From Fluviicola sp. (GTDB lineage Bacteria; Bacteroidota; Bacteroidia; Flavobacteriales_D; Crocinitomicaceae), in contig JAGOAZ010000002.1 in NCBI GenBank assembly GCA_017983675.1, positions 230,708-292,413 of the forward strand: a DNA stretch of 61,706 nucleotides. The letters are read 5' to 3'. Position 1 is the stretch's first letter. Each line of letters begins with the position of its first letter. Of this stretch, positions 26,367-36,289 are shown piece by piece. Below the pieces are notes generated by a model. It saw only the letters and a program-made list of their open reading frames with translations, did not search any database and was not told where the DNA came from. A program made the translations under genes and the position numbers.

Positions 26367-29033
26367 TTACCCATTCATATTACTTCCTAACCATCGTTGC
26401 ATTTCACTTGTTGGAACATTCTTGCGTTGAGCAATATCCTCTACTTGTTCAAATGTGATTTTTCCGAGACCAAAATATTTGGCATCAGGATGCGCAAAGT
26501 ACCAACCTGAAACTGCTGCCGCTGGCCACATTGCCAATGTTTCAGTTAGACTTACCCCCGTTAAATCAGTTGCATTCAGTAGTTGGAACAAGCCTGGTTT
26601 TTCTGTGTGATCCGGACAAGCAGGATAACCTGGAGCAGGACGAATCCCTGTGTATTTTTCTGCTATCAAATCTGAGTTTTCTAGCGCTTCGTTTTGTGCG
26701 TAACCCCATGTTTCTCTGCGCACTTTTGCATGTAAAAATTCTGCAAATGCTTCCGCTAATCGATCGGCAAGTGCTTTTAGCATGATTGCATTATAATCAT
26801 CGTGTTCGGCTTCAAAACGTGCAACATGTGCATCTATTCCATGACCAGTTGTAACGACAAATCCACCGATATAATCAATTTGTCCGCTTGCTTTCGGTGC
26901 AATATAATCTGACAAGGCTAAATTTGGCTGCCCAGCAGTTTTCTTCGTTTGCTGGCGCAAGGTATATTGAATGTTCAATATAGTAGCACGTGTTTCATCT
27001 GCATAAATTTCTATATCATCACCAATACTATTTGCCGGGAAAACACCAAATGCTGCTTTTGCAGTTAACCATTTTTCTGCGATTATTTGCTGCAACATTG
27101 CTTGTGCATCGTTGTATAATTTTTGCGCTTCCACACCGACAACTTCATCCGTAAGAATTGCAGGATATTTTCCGTGCAAATCCCATGTTTGAAAGAAAGG
27201 TGTCCAATCGATATATGGAACAAGTTCTTTTAAATCTTGATTTTCAATGTGTTGCACGCCTTTTACCAACGGTTTTTGTATTGTTGTTGCATCAAAAGTT
27301 AATTGCCAACTATTTTTTCGTGCAGCTTCCAAGCTGATTAATTCTTTGGCGCTTCGATGTTTCTCGTGGTGTTCGCGCAAGCGTTGGTATTCCGCTTTAA
27401 TATCGTGGACAAAGTCGTTCTTTTTTTGTCCCAATAATTGTTCGACAACAGTAACAGAGCGTGACGCATCTAACACATAAACTGTTTGACCTTTGGTATA
27501 ATGTTGTTCAATTTTGACTGCTGTGTGTACTTTCGAAGTCGTTGCACCGCCAATTAACAAAGGAATAGAAAGGTTTGCGCGTTCCATTTCTTGGGCAACG
27601 TAAACCATTTCATCCAATGAAGGCGTAATCAACCCACTTAGTCCAATCGCATCCGCATTGTGTTCGATAGCAGCTTTGATGATTTTATCAGCTGAAACCA
27701 TGACACCTAAATCGATCACTTCGTAGTTATTACAAGCAAGGACGACACCAACAATGTTTTTACCGATGTCATGTACGTCGCCTTTTACAGTTGCCATGAT
27801 AATTTTGCCAGCCGCTTGCGCAACGCCGTCTTTTTCATCTTCAATGTAAGGTAACAAAAAGGCTACTGCTTTTTTCATCACACGCGCCGATTTTACTACT
27901 TGAGGGAGGAACATTTTTCCACTTCCAAATAAGTCACCAACAACGTTCATACCATCCATTAATGGCCCTTCGATTACTTGAATTGGGCGTTCCATACTCA
28001 AACGACATTCATCGGTATCTTCTTCAATAAAGTCAACGATACCTTTAACTAAGGCATGTTCCAAGCGTTTAGCAACTGGTGCGTCACGCCATGCAAGATC
28101 GACCGTTTTCTTTTTATCTTCTCCGACAAACGATTCAGCGAAGTCAAGTAAGCGCTCTGTTGCATCGTTTCTTCTGTTTAATAAAACATCTTCTACGCGG
28201 ACTAATAATTCTTTGTTAATTTCATCGTAGACTTCCAACATCGACGGATTAACGATACCCATGTCCATTCCGTGTTGAATTGCGTGATACAAAAAGGCTG
28301 CATGCATCGCTTCACGCACGGCATTATTTCCTCGGAAAGAAAAAGACACATTTGAGACTCCACCTGAAACATGAGCTCCAGGTAAGTTTTCACGAATCCA
28401 TTTTGTCGCTTTGAAGAAATCTAACGCATTATTGTTGTGTTCCTCCATTCCTGTCGCAACAGGAAAAATATTGGGGTCAAAAATGATATCTTCAGCTGGA
28501 AAGTTAACTTTTTCAACGAGTATTTTATATGAACGCTCACAAATTTCAATGCGGCGTTCGTAACTGTCTGCTTGTCCGTTTTCATCGAATGCCATGACAA
28601 CAGTAGCAGCTCCAAAACGCTTGATAAGTTTCGCTTGTTGGATGAAGTTTTCTTCGCCTTCTTTCAACGAAATCGAGTTAACGATTCCTTTTCCTTGAAT
28701 ACATTTTAGTCCAGCTACAATAATTTCCCATTTGGAGCTATCGATCATGATGGGAACACGCGCAATATCTGGTTCAGATGCAATGAGGTTCAAAAATTTG
28801 ACCATTGCTTCTTTTCCATCAATCATACCTTCGTCCATGTTGATATCGATGATTTGCGCACCACCTTCCACTTGTTCTTTTGCAACTGAGAGTGCAGCTT
28901 CGAAATCATTTTCTTTGATCATGCGAAGAAATGCGCGCGAACCCGTTACGTTTGTTCGTTCACCAATATTCGTAAAGTTACTTTCTGGTGTTATGGTTAT
29001 GGCTTCTAGCCCGGATAATCGTAAAAAACTCAT
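26367..29033 (-). CDS. metH: Cobalamin-dependent methionine synthase, folate/cobalamin/activation part
   Basis: An 888-residue protein holding the last three MetH modules. The pterin-binding domain is at about 1-300 ([29 protein letters not shown]). The cobalamin domain is near 340-550 with the cap and the [11 protein letters not shown] motif that supplies the cobalt-ligating His. The AdoMet reactivation domain is near 580-888, with [15 protein letters not shown]. It transfers the methyl group from methyl-tetrahydrofolate through cobalamin to homocysteine, using the homocysteine module encoded by the overlapping upstream gene. The split is a clean ATGA overlap, not a frameshift. Expression is controlled by the SAM riboswitch at 30099-30201. 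Confidence 0.95.
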   Translation of the reverse strand: MSFLRLSGLEAITITPESNFTNIGERTNVTGSRAFLRMIKENDFEAALSVAKEQVEGGAQIIDINMDEGMIDGKEAMVKFLNLIASEPDIARVPIMIDSSKWEIIVAGLKCIQGKGIVNSISLKEGEENFIQQAKLIKRFGAATVVMAFDENGQADSYERRIEICERSYKILVEKVNFPAEDIIFDPNIFPVATGMEEHNNNALDFFKATKWIRENLPGAHVSGGVSNVSFSFRGNNAVREAMHAAFLYHAIQHGMDMGIVNPSMLEVYDEINKELLVRVEDVLLNRRNDATERLLDFAESFVGEDKKKTVDLAWRDAPVAKRLEHALVKGIVDFIEEDTDECRLSMERPIQVIEGPLMDGMNVVGDLFGSGKMFLPQVVKSARVMKKAVAFLLPYIEDEKDGVAQAAGKIIMATVKGDVHDIGKNIVGVVLACNNYEVIDLGVMVSADKIIKAAIEHNADAIGLSGLITPSLDEMVYVAQEMERANLSIPLLIGGATTSKVHTAVKIEQHYTKGQTVYVLDASRSVTVVEQLLGQKKNDFVHDIKAEYQRLREHHEKHRSAKELISLEAARKNSWQLTFDATTIQKPLVKGVQHIENQDLKELVPYIDWTPFFQTWDLHGKYPAILTDEVVGVEAQKLYNDAQAMLQQIIAEKWLTAKAAFGVFPANSIGDDIEIYADETRATILNIQYTLRQQTKKTAGQPNLALSDYIAPKASGQIDYIGGFVVTTGHGIDAHVARFEAEHDDYNAIMLKALADRLAEAFAEFLHAKVRRETWGYAQNEALENSDLIAEKYTGIRPAPGYPACPDHTEKPGLFQLLNATDLTGVSLTETLAMWPAAAVSGWYFAHPDAKYFGLGKITFEQVEDIAQRKNVPTSEMQRWLGSNMNG

Positions 29034-30037
29034 TTCAATAAATTTGCTGGTAATGGTCGTGGTTGGTAATTTTTAGCAATTTCTGCCATGCGTCGGATGT
29101 GATCTGGAGTTGTTCCACAACATCCGCCAATAATATTGATGATTCCTTCTTTCAAGTATTCTTCGATTTGTTCGCCCATCATTGCGGCGGTTTCATCGTA
29201 TTGACCAAATTCATTTGGCAGTCCTGCATTTGGGTGGGCACTGACAGCAAAAGGCGCTTGTTTACTCAAGATTTGCAAGTAAGGGCGCATCATGTTTGCA
29301 CCAAGCGCGCAGTTTAACCCGATACTTAACAACGGCATGTGTTGAACAGAAACCAAAAATGCGTCTGTCGTTTGTCCTGTTAATGTACGACCGCTTTGAT
29401 CTGTAATTGTACCTGAAACCATGATTGGCACACGGACATTTCTTTTTTCGAACACTTCGTCAATTGCAAACAAAGCTGCTTTTGCGTTTAATGTATCGAA
29501 GACAGTTTCAACCAATAACAAATCACAGCCACCATCAAGCAATGCTTCTGTTTGAGCGGTGTATGCATTGACTAATTCATCGAAGGTGATTCCTCTGAAT
29601 CCTGGATCGTTTACATCGGGTGAGATGGAAGCTGTTCGGTTCGTCGGTCCGATAGAACCGGCAACAAAGCGCGGTTGATTTGGCGTTAATTTTGTGAACT
29701 CATCAGCAACTTCTCGTGCTATTTTCGCACCATGAAAATTGATGTCATAAACAGCACTTTCAAGTCCATAGTCTGCTTGAGCAATCCATGTTCCAGAAAA
29801 CGTATTTGTTTCAATGATATCTGCTCCAGCTTCCAAATATTCGCGGTGAATTTGTTGGATAATTTCGGGGCGTGTTAAGGATAACAAGTCGTTATTTCCT
29901 TTCAAAGATGACGGATGATTTTCAAACCAACCTTTTCGAAAGTCTGCTTCTTCTAATTTGTAGCGTTGAATCATTGTTCCCATTGCTCCATCAAGCACGA
30001 GAATACGTTTTTTTAAACTGTCAATAATTGATGTCAT
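29030..30037 (-). CDS. Methionine synthase, homocysteine-binding part
   Basis: A 335-residue homocysteine S-methyltransferase domain equivalent to the N-terminal module of single-chain MetH. It begins [20 protein letters not shown]. The zinc-binding cysteines are in GLNCALGAN and in the C-terminal [11 protein letters not shown]. It must act with the protein encoded just downstream, with which it overlaps by 4 bp. This two-gene arrangement is common in Flavobacteriia. It is the first gene after the SAM riboswitch, separated from it by a 60-bp leader. Confidence 0.94.
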   Translation of the reverse strand: MTSIIDSLKKRILVLDGAMGTMIQRYKLEEADFRKGWFENHPSSLKGNNDLLSLTRPEIIQQIHREYLEAGADIIETNTFSGTWIAQADYGLESAVYDINFHGAKIAREVADEFTKLTPNQPRFVAGSIGPTNRTASISPDVNDPGFRGITFDELVNAYTAQTEALLDGGCDLLLVETVFDTLNAKAALFAIDEVFEKRNVRVPIMVSGTITDQSGRTLTGQTTDAFLVSVQHMPLLSIGLNCALGANMMRPYLQILSKQAPFAVSAHPNAGLPNEFGQYDETAAMMGEQIEEYLKEGIINIIGGCCGTTPDHIRRMAEIAKNYQPRPLPANLLK

Positions 30038-30098
30038 AGTTCTATTGTTTGTTGTTTTGCGAACTATGAAGAGTGGGAGAGTGTAATTTACACCGATT

Positions 30099-30201
30099 AA
30101 CTTATCTTTTCAGTTGTTACTGATTGGATTTGGCACCTTTTCCTAAATGGCAGGTTGCCAAGGTTTCGCAGGGCCTATCCCTCCACCTTTCTTCATAAGT
30201 T
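30099..30201 (-). promoter_or_regulatory. SAM-I (S-box) riboswitch upstream of the metH genes
   Basis: On the minus strand the aptamer starts AACTTAT, which pairs perfectly with the closing ATAAGTT (P1, 7 bp). Between them lie the S-box signatures in order: GAAGAAAGGTGGAGGGA, then GGCCCTGCGAAACC, then TTGGCAACC, then AAGGTGCCAAATCC, then the AACAACTGAAAAGATAAG closing region. SAM binding normally shuts off methionine-synthesis genes. Downstream, GTGTAA and TTACAC can form a small hairpin, but no U-rich intrinsic terminator is visible before the ATG, so control may be translational. Confidence 0.94.
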
Positions 30202-30235
30202 TATGCAAAGAACGTTACTTATTGTTAAGTGGACA

Positions 30236-30243
30236 CAAAGTTA
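30236..30243 (-). promoter_or_regulatory. TAnnTTTG promoter for the riboswitch-metH transcript
   Basis: The minus strand reads TAACTTTG, with a TTG 21 bp upstream of it, a good match for the two-part Bacteroidota promoter. Transcription would start about 30 nt before the aptamer. Confidence 0.7.
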
Positions 30244-30276
30244 CGTGTTTTATTCCAAATTGAACAAGGAACAAGC

Positions 30277-32751
30277 TTAAAAATTCCATTTCATGTTTCG
30301 GTCGTCCAAAACAGCAAAGGAAATTTTATACGTTAATTGAGGACCTACTTTATTTCCATCAGAGGCGACGCCATAAATTCCAACGCGTAAGCGTCTTTTT
30401 GAAAATTTAAAATTGCGTTCCAAACCGCCAAAAACTTCTGCATATTGAAACTTATATTCGGAAACATACAATGCGCTTGCGCCAAAAACCAATCCTATGC
30501 CAGTTTTTTTCATGAAAGGAATTTTGTTGATGATTGCGCCGTTGTCGTGGTGGACAAAATGCGCTTCGAGATTGTACTCACGTGAAGGAAGCGAACTGTC
30601 TTGATTTTGATAGGAATACAAGGGGTTACTAAACCAGAAAGGTGTACTACGACGTTGGTATTTGAAATCGGCTTCTTTTAAGTTTTTTGCACTCAAGAAT
30701 TTTGCAGCACGAATGTGGTAGCTTGAGGTACCAATTGTTCCAATTTGAAAGCTCTGCAACATGCCGATTATTCCATATTCGTGATCTATATCGCTACCAA
30801 ATAATTTGGGAATTCCGCGTTGGTAAAACGCATAAAACGTTGGCCATTTTGAACCAAGTATAACTTTCCTGTGTGGTTCGCGCATGTATTTCTGACCTGG
30901 AACATAGCTCACGGTTATTTCACCTAACAAGGCTTGGTAACCTTTAAATTCAGTAAATTGATCGTTTGGAATAATACTATCAAAAACACCTACTTGATTG
31001 TATTTCGTTAAGGAACGACGTTCGTTGAATTCTACTTCAACATCGACGTAAAAGCCGTTGAAGTGTTCGTAATTGTGCATCAAACGCAATTTGGTTGCTT
31101 CGATGAAATTACTTCGTTTGTAAACTTGGGTAATGGCATCAAAAGGAACGATTGCGTCGAACTCATTGGAGAAAACGACTCCAACTTTGCCTTGATGAAA
31201 TGGATCATACATATACCGAAACCACGTTGATCCTTTCAAATCATTATTAAGAATACCGATTGATAGTTCAGAATAACTATCGATTGTTCGTTGATCTTTC
31301 CATTTTTTGAAATAGCTAAATCCTGGCGAAACACGTGGTCCGGCAGGATAGAGTGGGCGTGCCATTGCAGCAACCGAATTAAAACTCCATTGCGTTTTTC
31401 GTGCACGATTACGGTGTTCGATGCCAAACCATGCAACTTTAAGGAACGTGATTTTATTAAAAACGCTGTCAACTGAATCGAGGTATTCTTTCCGGTTGAC
31501 CAAATCATTGATGGAATCGCGCACAATAACAAAGCGTTGTTCTTCTGGTGTGAGTGCAATTTTCCGATTGTTGTTCCAGAAAGTTGTATCCCTGTCATAG
31601 GCTTCCTGCGTGGTAATTGCTATTTCGTTATTGAAATGTTTTACACTAAAATTTGGTTGAAAATTGTAATTGGAAAATTGTGCTACCGTGCTGAAATTGG
31701 ATAGTTCATCTTTGTATTTTACACCGTATAGAAACGTTTGTTCACGCAATACACAAAGTGAATCACCTTGATTATCATACGTTTGAGTGATCGAGAAATG
31801 ATCGTATTTCAGTAAATTGCTTTGATCCAAACTCAGTTCTATTTTTTGAACGATAAAAATGGAGTCGATAACATAAATGTATCCCGATAATGAGGAGGTA
31901 GAACTCATGCGGGGGATGATTTTTATTTTATGAATTTTCTTACCGTTTTCTTGGTATTGCGCTACCAAGCGGTATTTGTATGATAAAATTCCAGGTCCTG
32001 AAATTGGACTACTTATTGGAGCTTTATTTAAATCGGCCAGTTGGATGGTGTTTTCAAAAAAGTTGAAATTTGATTTTACCGTTGTGGTGTAATATAAATT
32101 TCGATCACTTCCTCTTACTTCGTATGCATTACGGTATTCTTTCACGTTATTGGGCGGTGAAAAATCACGTTTTAGCTGCACTTCACACAAGTTGATGTTA
32201 TTAGCAAAAGCTTGAATTTGTTGTTTTTCTAATTCGAATGGATCGGTAGTTGGAGGTGGATCTTTTTTCTTTTGTTTTTTTTCTTTTCGGTCAATGAATT
32301 CTGTTGCTTTGATCGAAACTTCACTTGTATGAGCATAATTCCATTGATTCATTTTATCACGGCGTTTGACCACTTCGAGCATGATTTCACGTCCTGGATT
32401 GGAGCTTTTCGTTGTGATTTCTACTTCCGCTATTTCCTGAATATTTTTTGGAAATAGTTGAATATCGCGCACAACATCTTTTTGTTGTACGGTGATGTAT
32501 GCTTCTCTTTCAGCATAGCCGGGTGCATTGAAAACTAGGTAATACTCACCTTCAAATAGTTGCAAGGTGTAAACTCCGTTCTCATTAGCGGAGGTGCGTA
32601 ATTCAGTTGAGTTTTTCACATAAACTTGCGCAAATGGAATCGGTTGATTGGCTTCATCAGAGATAGTTCCGCTCAATTTTTTTTGTCCAAAAGCAGCTTG
32701 TAATCCAATAAGGAAGACGATCAAACAGGTAAAAAGTGTTTTTATTATCAT
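30277..32751 (-). CDS. Outer-membrane protein: carboxypeptidase-regulatory-like domain plus DUF5686
   Basis: An 824-residue protein with a signal peptide (LFTCLIVFLIGLQAAFGQKK). A CarboxypepD_reg-like beta-sandwich spans about residues 23-110 (LSGTISDEANQPIPFAQVYV), as in TonB-dependent receptors. The remaining DUF5686 region is rich in amphipathic strands and ends in an aromatic residue (DDRNMKWNF), typical of outer-membrane barrels. It has no plug domain or TonB box. Function of DUF5686 is unknown. It is the last gene on the minus strand in a run starting at coaX. Confidence 0.88.
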   Translation of the reverse strand: MIIKTLFTCLIVFLIGLQAAFGQKKLSGTISDEANQPIPFAQVYVKNSTELRTSANENGVYTLQLFEGEYYLVFNAPGYAEREAYITVQQKDVVRDIQLFPKNIQEIAEVEITTKSSNPGREIMLEVVKRRDKMNQWNYAHTSEVSIKATEFIDRKEKKQKKKDPPPTTDPFELEKQQIQAFANNINLCEVQLKRDFSPPNNVKEYRNAYEVRGSDRNLYYTTTVKSNFNFFENTIQLADLNKAPISSPISGPGILSYKYRLVAQYQENGKKIHKIKIIPRMSSTSSLSGYIYVIDSIFIVQKIELSLDQSNLLKYDHFSITQTYDNQGDSLCVLREQTFLYGVKYKDELSNFSTVAQFSNYNFQPNFSVKHFNNEIAITTQEAYDRDTTFWNNNRKIALTPEEQRFVIVRDSINDLVNRKEYLDSVDSVFNKITFLKVAWFGIEHRNRARKTQWSFNSVAAMARPLYPAGPRVSPGFSYFKKWKDQRTIDSYSELSIGILNNDLKGSTWFRYMYDPFHQGKVGVVFSNEFDAIVPFDAITQVYKRSNFIEATKLRLMHNYEHFNGFYVDVEVEFNERRSLTKYNQVGVFDSIIPNDQFTEFKGYQALLGEITVSYVPGQKYMREPHRKVILGSKWPTFYAFYQRGIPKLFGSDIDHEYGIIGMLQSFQIGTIGTSSYHIRAAKFLSAKNLKEADFKYQRRSTPFWFSNPLYSYQNQDSSLPSREYNLEAHFVHHDNGAIINKIPFMKKTGIGLVFGASALYVSEYKFQYAEVFGGLERNFKFSKRRLRVGIYGVASDGNKVGPQLTYKISFAVLDDRNMKWNF

Positions 32752-32803
32752 GCTTACTTGATGAGACGTCTTTGTTGAACTTTAGTTACAGTGTTACACC
32801 AAT

Positions 32804-33040
32804 TTATTTTTGAGCTTGTTGGTTTTCTTGAGCTTGTTCAGCTAAGAATTGTTGGTGTTTTTCCATACGGATGCGCATGGTGCGGCGCATGAAAAATGTT
32901 CCCAAACTCATACCACCAAAGATGTAGTAGAAATACCAATTTGAAAACCCTTCTTTTATTCCCATGATTGTCACGAAAAGTGTAGCGATTACACCGACTG
33001 ACAACCAGAAAAGCTCCATTATTTTGTTGTATGTTTTCAT
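32804..33040 (-). CDS. Small two-span membrane protein
   Basis: A 78-residue protein with two hydrophobic helices (LFWLSVGVIATLFVTIMGI and WYFYYIFGGMSLGTFFM) and a charged, Gln-rich C-terminal tail (EKHQQFLAEQAQENQQAQK). It resembles small Flavobacteriales inner-membrane proteins found next to lptC, without known function. It lies 11 bp after the lptC stop and is probably cotranscribed. An alternative ATG seven codons in (MELFW) exists. Confidence 0.75.
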   Translation of the reverse strand: MKTYNKIMELFWLSVGVIATLFVTIMGIKEGFSNWYFYYIFGGMSLGTFFMRRTMRIRMEKHQQFLAEQAQENQQAQK

Positions 33041-33051
33041 AATACTATCGT

Positions 33052-33597
33052 TTAATCAAGGTCAAATTTACCTTTTGGTTTTATAAATTTATACGAAGAA
33101 AAATCTTGTTTAGCCCGGATTCCATCACCATATAACAATACTTTTGGTGTTTTGATAATGACCAATTTATTGGTGAAAATCACGCTATCTTTCCTTGTCC
33201 AAAACAATTCCTCCGTTTGCAATTCTTGTTTTTTCACGTTGTTGAACATCCTAACAGAATCTTTCACAAACATGGTGCCATTCAATTCGTCGATTTCACC
33301 ATATTTAGCAGTCAAGGAAGACAATAAGGCTCCTTTTTTTGTGTAAAATTCCAATTTAATTCCTTCCCGGAACTTGATGACTTTGTTTGGTTTTGCAAAG
33401 GATTCAGCAAGAGGAGCTATCAATCTGATTTTCGCTTGTCCTGAATCGGTGTACGTCAACACCAAATCAGCTGTTTTTTCATCTGGATCCGTTGATTTGA
33501 ACGTAATCTTTTTGATTTTCTGAATATCATTCACACACGATTGGATACCAAGCGCAATCAATAAGAAGAAAATTAGCCGTTTCAACGAACCGTTCAT
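33052..33597 (-). CDS. lptC: LPS export system periplasmic protein LptC
   Basis: A 181-residue LptC-like protein. The N-terminus is a lipoprotein-type signal (LIFFLLIALGIQSCVN, Cys near residue 20) rather than the plain transmembrane anchor of enterobacterial LptC, as usual in Bacteroidota. The body is a beta-jellyroll with DLVLTYTDSGQAKIRLIAPL, SSLTAKYGEIDELNGTMFV and FTNKLVIIKTPKVLLYGDGI. It links the LptBFG ABC transporter to the LptA bridge in LPS transport. I took the ATG at 33595-33597, which follows the upstream stop by 2 bp; an ATG 10 codons upstream overlaps the previous gene. Confidence 0.85.
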   Translation of the reverse strand: MNGSLKRLIFFLLIALGIQSCVNDIQKIKKITFKSTDPDEKTADLVLTYTDSGQAKIRLIAPLAESFAKPNKVIKFREGIKLEFYTKKGALLSSLTAKYGEIDELNGTMFVKDSVRMFNNVKKQELQTEELFWTRKDSVIFTNKLVIIKTPKVLLYGDGIRAKQDFSSYKFIKPKGKFDLD

Positions 33598-33599
33598 GC

Positions 33600-34958
33600 T
33601 TAGTCTAATTTGTATTTTTTGAACCATCGTTCGTAAGAAGACGGTGCAAGTACAATTCCGATGTTGATACTGTAAAAGCTTTCAGAGATGTCTGTTGCTG
33701 TTCCAGTTCCACGTTTTCCATACAGCATACTGATGTTCACTGAAGAGTTGGTCTTGTTTCCAGAAAGCGGAATTCCAAATCCAAATGAAACCGCATTTTC
33801 GTTTACTTGACGGCTGTTGATAGAATAAGGTAATGTTGCAGTATATCCGCCAACGCGGTATCTTATTTGCGAAACAAAACCTTTGAATCCACTCATGCTC
33901 ACTGCATTTTGAACAACAGGGATATATTCAAACCCAACGTTCAATGTTGTTGCATTTGCATACGATGGAGCGGTAACTTCTGTAAAAGTAGTGCTGTAAT
34001 TTTTCCAGCTAGTCGCACTGTAATCGAGGAAAAACGCCAATTGGAATGGGTTTTTCAATTGCAACTTTTCGTGATTTGGACGGATTGTATAATTCACACC
34101 AACCGAATAAGATTGCGGGTACGTTACAGTTCCACTTCTATCAAGCACTAACGGAACTAATGTGTCAAACGTTGTTTGGTTTCCAGCGTCGCTTCCATAG
34201 AATAAGCCATAATCGAGGTTTGCACTATACGTTTGTTCTGGCGTAAATGTTCCTGCTACAGTAAATTGTTTGTTTCCTTTATCATCCAGTCTCAAACGGT
34301 ATGCTCCACCAAAATTGTATGTCATGCTGTGCAAGCGAAAAGTGGTGATATCTACTGCTCCAGCTGGTGCATTGCTTTTCAAAACAGCGCGTCGTTCGTT
34401 GGAAACACCACCAAACAAGTAACCGATGTTAGCACCAACTGCAAAATCTTGTCGCTTACGTGCAATTAGTTTGTAAGAAAATCCGCCGAAAACTTTGCTC
34501 ACTGAACCAGATCCGATGTACGAATAGTTCACTGAATCAGATGACAAAGCGCTACTCGTTCCTAATGAATATCCTTTTCGTGCAAACGGTTGAATACCTC
34601 CAGCAATTCCCAAGCGTTTGTTTAGCGGAAGAACCAAAGCAATTTGTGACAAACCAACAATTGTTCCACGTGCTGTTGAATTATTCAGTGAATAATTTGA
34701 AACGCGACTAGATAAGCCCATTGCAAACAAAGGTTGGCCTTTTGATAAAAAAGCGTAACTCGCAGGATTGTATGTATTCACAACGATTGAATCGATGACA
34801 GTTGATTTTGCATTACCAAGCGCCGAAAACTGACCATCATTTAAAGGTCCTTCTTCTCCGATTCCTTGGGAACTAAAAGGGGAACTTGAATAATTTTGAG
34901 CAGTAGCAATTCCAGCAATTAATAAACTGAAACCAATAAAAACATTACGAATAATCAT
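33600..34958 (-). CDS. Outer-membrane beta-barrel protein of unknown function
   Basis: A 452-residue protein with a signal peptide (IGFSLLIAGIATAQNY) and a pattern of amphipathic strands from residue 40 to the end. Features include SSPFSSQGIGEEGPLNDGQ, AMGLSSRVSNYSLNNSTARG and a strand-rich C-terminus (NIGIVLAPSSYERWFKKYKLD). It looks like a FadL/PorP-like barrel, but no specific family is certain. It sits between coaX (14-bp overlap) and lptC, an arrangement I associate with Flavobacteriia. A role in envelope assembly or uptake is inferred from context only. Confidence 0.8.
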   Translation of the reverse strand: MIIRNVFIGFSLLIAGIATAQNYSSSPFSSQGIGEEGPLNDGQFSALGNAKSTVIDSIVVNTYNPASYAFLSKGQPLFAMGLSSRVSNYSLNNSTARGTIVGLSQIALVLPLNKRLGIAGGIQPFARKGYSLGTSSALSSDSVNYSYIGSGSVSKVFGGFSYKLIARKRQDFAVGANIGYLFGGVSNERRAVLKSNAPAGAVDITTFRLHSMTYNFGGAYRLRLDDKGNKQFTVAGTFTPEQTYSANLDYGLFYGSDAGNQTTFDTLVPLVLDRSGTVTYPQSYSVGVNYTIRPNHEKLQLKNPFQLAFFLDYSATSWKNYSTTFTEVTAPSYANATTLNVGFEYIPVVQNAVSMSGFKGFVSQIRYRVGGYTATLPYSINSRQVNENAVSFGFGIPLSGNKTNSSVNISMLYGKRGTGTATDISESFYSINIGIVLAPSSYERWFKKYKLD

Positions 34959-35676
34959 GTATGAGTGCTATTAATAACCCTTTGAGGGTCAAATTTTCAT
35001 CTACAAAGATGCCATTTTTAACTTCTAAATCAAAATACTGATGGTCACCACCTGTGAGAAAAATTGTTAATTCCGGATAAATGCGTTGGTATTCTTCGAT
35101 AAAACCTAATATTTCACGGTTTAAACCATTGATTACACCGCTGCGCATTGCATCAAATGTGTTTTTTCCGATGATGGGTGCGTTTTCTCTATCAGAAATG
35201 AGCGGTAATTTGCCTGTGAATTCGTGCATGGATCGGTAACGTAAGCCAATTCCTGGGCTAATTGCGCCACCTTGGTAATTGTTTAGTTCATCGATGAAAT
35301 CGTATTTGACACAAGTACCAATGTCTACAACCAACGCATTTCCTTTTGCTGCTGCCGAAGCTGCTAGCGCATTCGCGATACGATCAACGCCCAATGTATG
35401 CGGTGTTTCGTAACATATTTGAATGGGCATAGGCATGTCGTTTCGGAACAAAATCGAATTTTTGACCAAACGTTGGAGCCATTTGGTGTTTTTATCGGAG
35501 CGAACCGAAGCAATAATTGTTGGAACATGAGCAAAAGGGAATATAAAGTTTTTTAAGGCATTCAACTCTTCGTTCCCAAAGTGATGAACTTCCTTTAAAT
35601 CAGCATTTTCGAATAGCCCAACCTTGATTCGGGTATTCCCAGCGTCGATTACGAGTGCTTGTTCCAATTTTTTCAT
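34945..35676 (-). CDS. coaX: Type III pantothenate kinase
   Basis: A 243-residue CoaX of the ASKHA fold that phosphorylates pantothenate in the first step of CoA synthesis. Motifs in order: VIDAGNTRIKVGLF at residue 9 (phosphate 1), TPHTLGVDRIANALAAS, VVDIGTCVKYDFID (phosphate 2) and GGAISPGIGLRYRSMHEFT, then FLTGGDHQYF. The TATCTTTG element lies 6 bp before the ATG. It heads the envelope gene run. Confidence 0.94.
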   Translation of the reverse strand: MKKLEQALVIDAGNTRIKVGLFENADLKEVHHFGNEELNALKNFIFPFAHVPTIIASVRSDKNTKWLQRLVKNSILFRNDMPMPIQICYETPHTLGVDRIANALAASAAAKGNALVVDIGTCVKYDFIDELNNYQGGAISPGIGLRYRSMHEFTGKLPLISDRENAPIIGKNTFDAMRSGVINGLNREILGFIEEYQRIYPELTIFLTGGDHQYFDLEVKNGIFVDENLTLKGLLIALIHDYS

Positions 35677-35682
35677 TCCTCA

Positions 35683-35690
35683 CAAAGATA
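35683..35690 (-). promoter_or_regulatory. TAnnTTTG -7 element for coaX
   Basis: The minus strand reads TATCTTTG, 6 bp before the coaX ATG; divergent from the tRNA-Phe promoter. Confidence 0.6.
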
Positions 35691-35743
35691 GCTTGAATTT
35701 AAAAAAAAGTTCGATTTTTTTTAGGAAGAATGAATTCTATTAC

Positions 35744-35751
35744 TATCTTTG
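35744..35751 (+). promoter_or_regulatory. TAnnTTTG -7 element for tRNA-Phe
   Basis: TATCTTTG, 17 bp upstream of the mature tRNA 5' end. Confidence 0.7.
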
Positions 35752-35768
35752 CCCCCACAATTAAGGAT

Positions 35769-35841
35769 GGTGATGTAGCTCAGTCGGTAGAGCAAAGGAC
35801 TGAAAATCCTTGTGTCGGGGGTTCGATTCCCTCCATCACCA
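35769..35841 (+). tRNA. tRNA-Phe (anticodon GAA)
   Basis: A 73-nt cloverleaf: acceptor GGTGATG/CATCACC, D arm GCTC-AGTCGGTA-GAGC, anticodon arm AAGGA-CTGAAAA-TCCTT with GAA, variable loop GTGTC and T arm GGGGG-TTCGATT-CCCTC (one G-T pair). CCA is not encoded. It has its own promoter and terminator and marks the left border of the accessory region that follows. Confidence 0.97.
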
Positions 35842-35850
35842 CAGAAAAAA

Positions 35851-35878
35851 GCATTCAACATTCGTTGGATGCTTTTTT
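35851..35878 (+). terminator. Rho-independent terminator after tRNA-Phe
   Basis: GCATTCAAC pairs with GTTGGATGC (one T-G pair) around ATTC, followed by six T residues. Confidence 0.9.
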
Positions 35879-35894
35879 GTTTTTCCTCTAGTTT

Positions 35895-35974
35895 CAATAG
35901 ATTGAAACCTTTAGCTGCAATGGATTGAAATCCACTGCAGGGTTATCGGTCGTCCCGATGGGACTTGGAAGGAT
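35895..35974. repeat. 80-bp intergenic repeat, copy 1 (REP-like)
   Basis: Identical to 36032-36111 at 78 of 80 positions. It contains two palindromes: an imperfect one running from CTGCAATGGATT to AATCCACTGCAG, and GTCCCGATGGGAC at 35952-35964. The latter shares its CCGATGG centre with the palindrome cluster near the HUH transposase at 47.6-47.9 kb. Confidence 0.85.
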
Positions 35975-36031
35975 CAAGGACGGTTTCTAAAGAATTAAAA
36001 TTTCAATGAAATGAAACATCTCCACCAGCTG

Positions 36032-36111
36032 CAATAGATTGAAACCTCTAGCTGCAATGGATTGAAATCCACTGCAGGGATATCGGTCGTCCCGATGGGA
36101 CTTGGAAGGAT
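36032..36111. repeat. 80-bp intergenic repeat, copy 2 (REP-like)
   Basis: Second copy, same orientation, 137 bp downstream of copy 1; the two differ by one T/C and one T/A change. The GTCCCGATGGGAC palindrome is at 36089-36101. The remaining 36112-36289 before the restriction gene holds no gene and no exact promoter match that I can see. Confidence 0.85.
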
Positions 36112-36289
36112 AATTTATCATAGGATTTGAAGAACAAAGAGCAAGAGCCAGGCTGAATACTTATAGCTAGCTACTTTTTTCTGACTGAAAGGCTTTGTTT
36201 TCCTTCGTTTTTTAGTAGTTTTAGGGTACTATTTTTATTGCAAATAGGTTTCATTTACTACGTGAAGCCTAAAAATACTACCAATTACT

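Noticed and set aside
29030..29033. metH interrupted by a frameshift
   Set aside because: The two genes overlap by ATGA with proper domain borders, and the split homocysteine module is common in Flavobacteriia; it is not a pseudogene.
35769..36111. tRNA-Phe as an integration site for the adjacent accessory genes
   Set aside because: I found no second copy of the tRNA 3' end on the far side of the trio and no integrase gene, so attachment sites cannot be supported.
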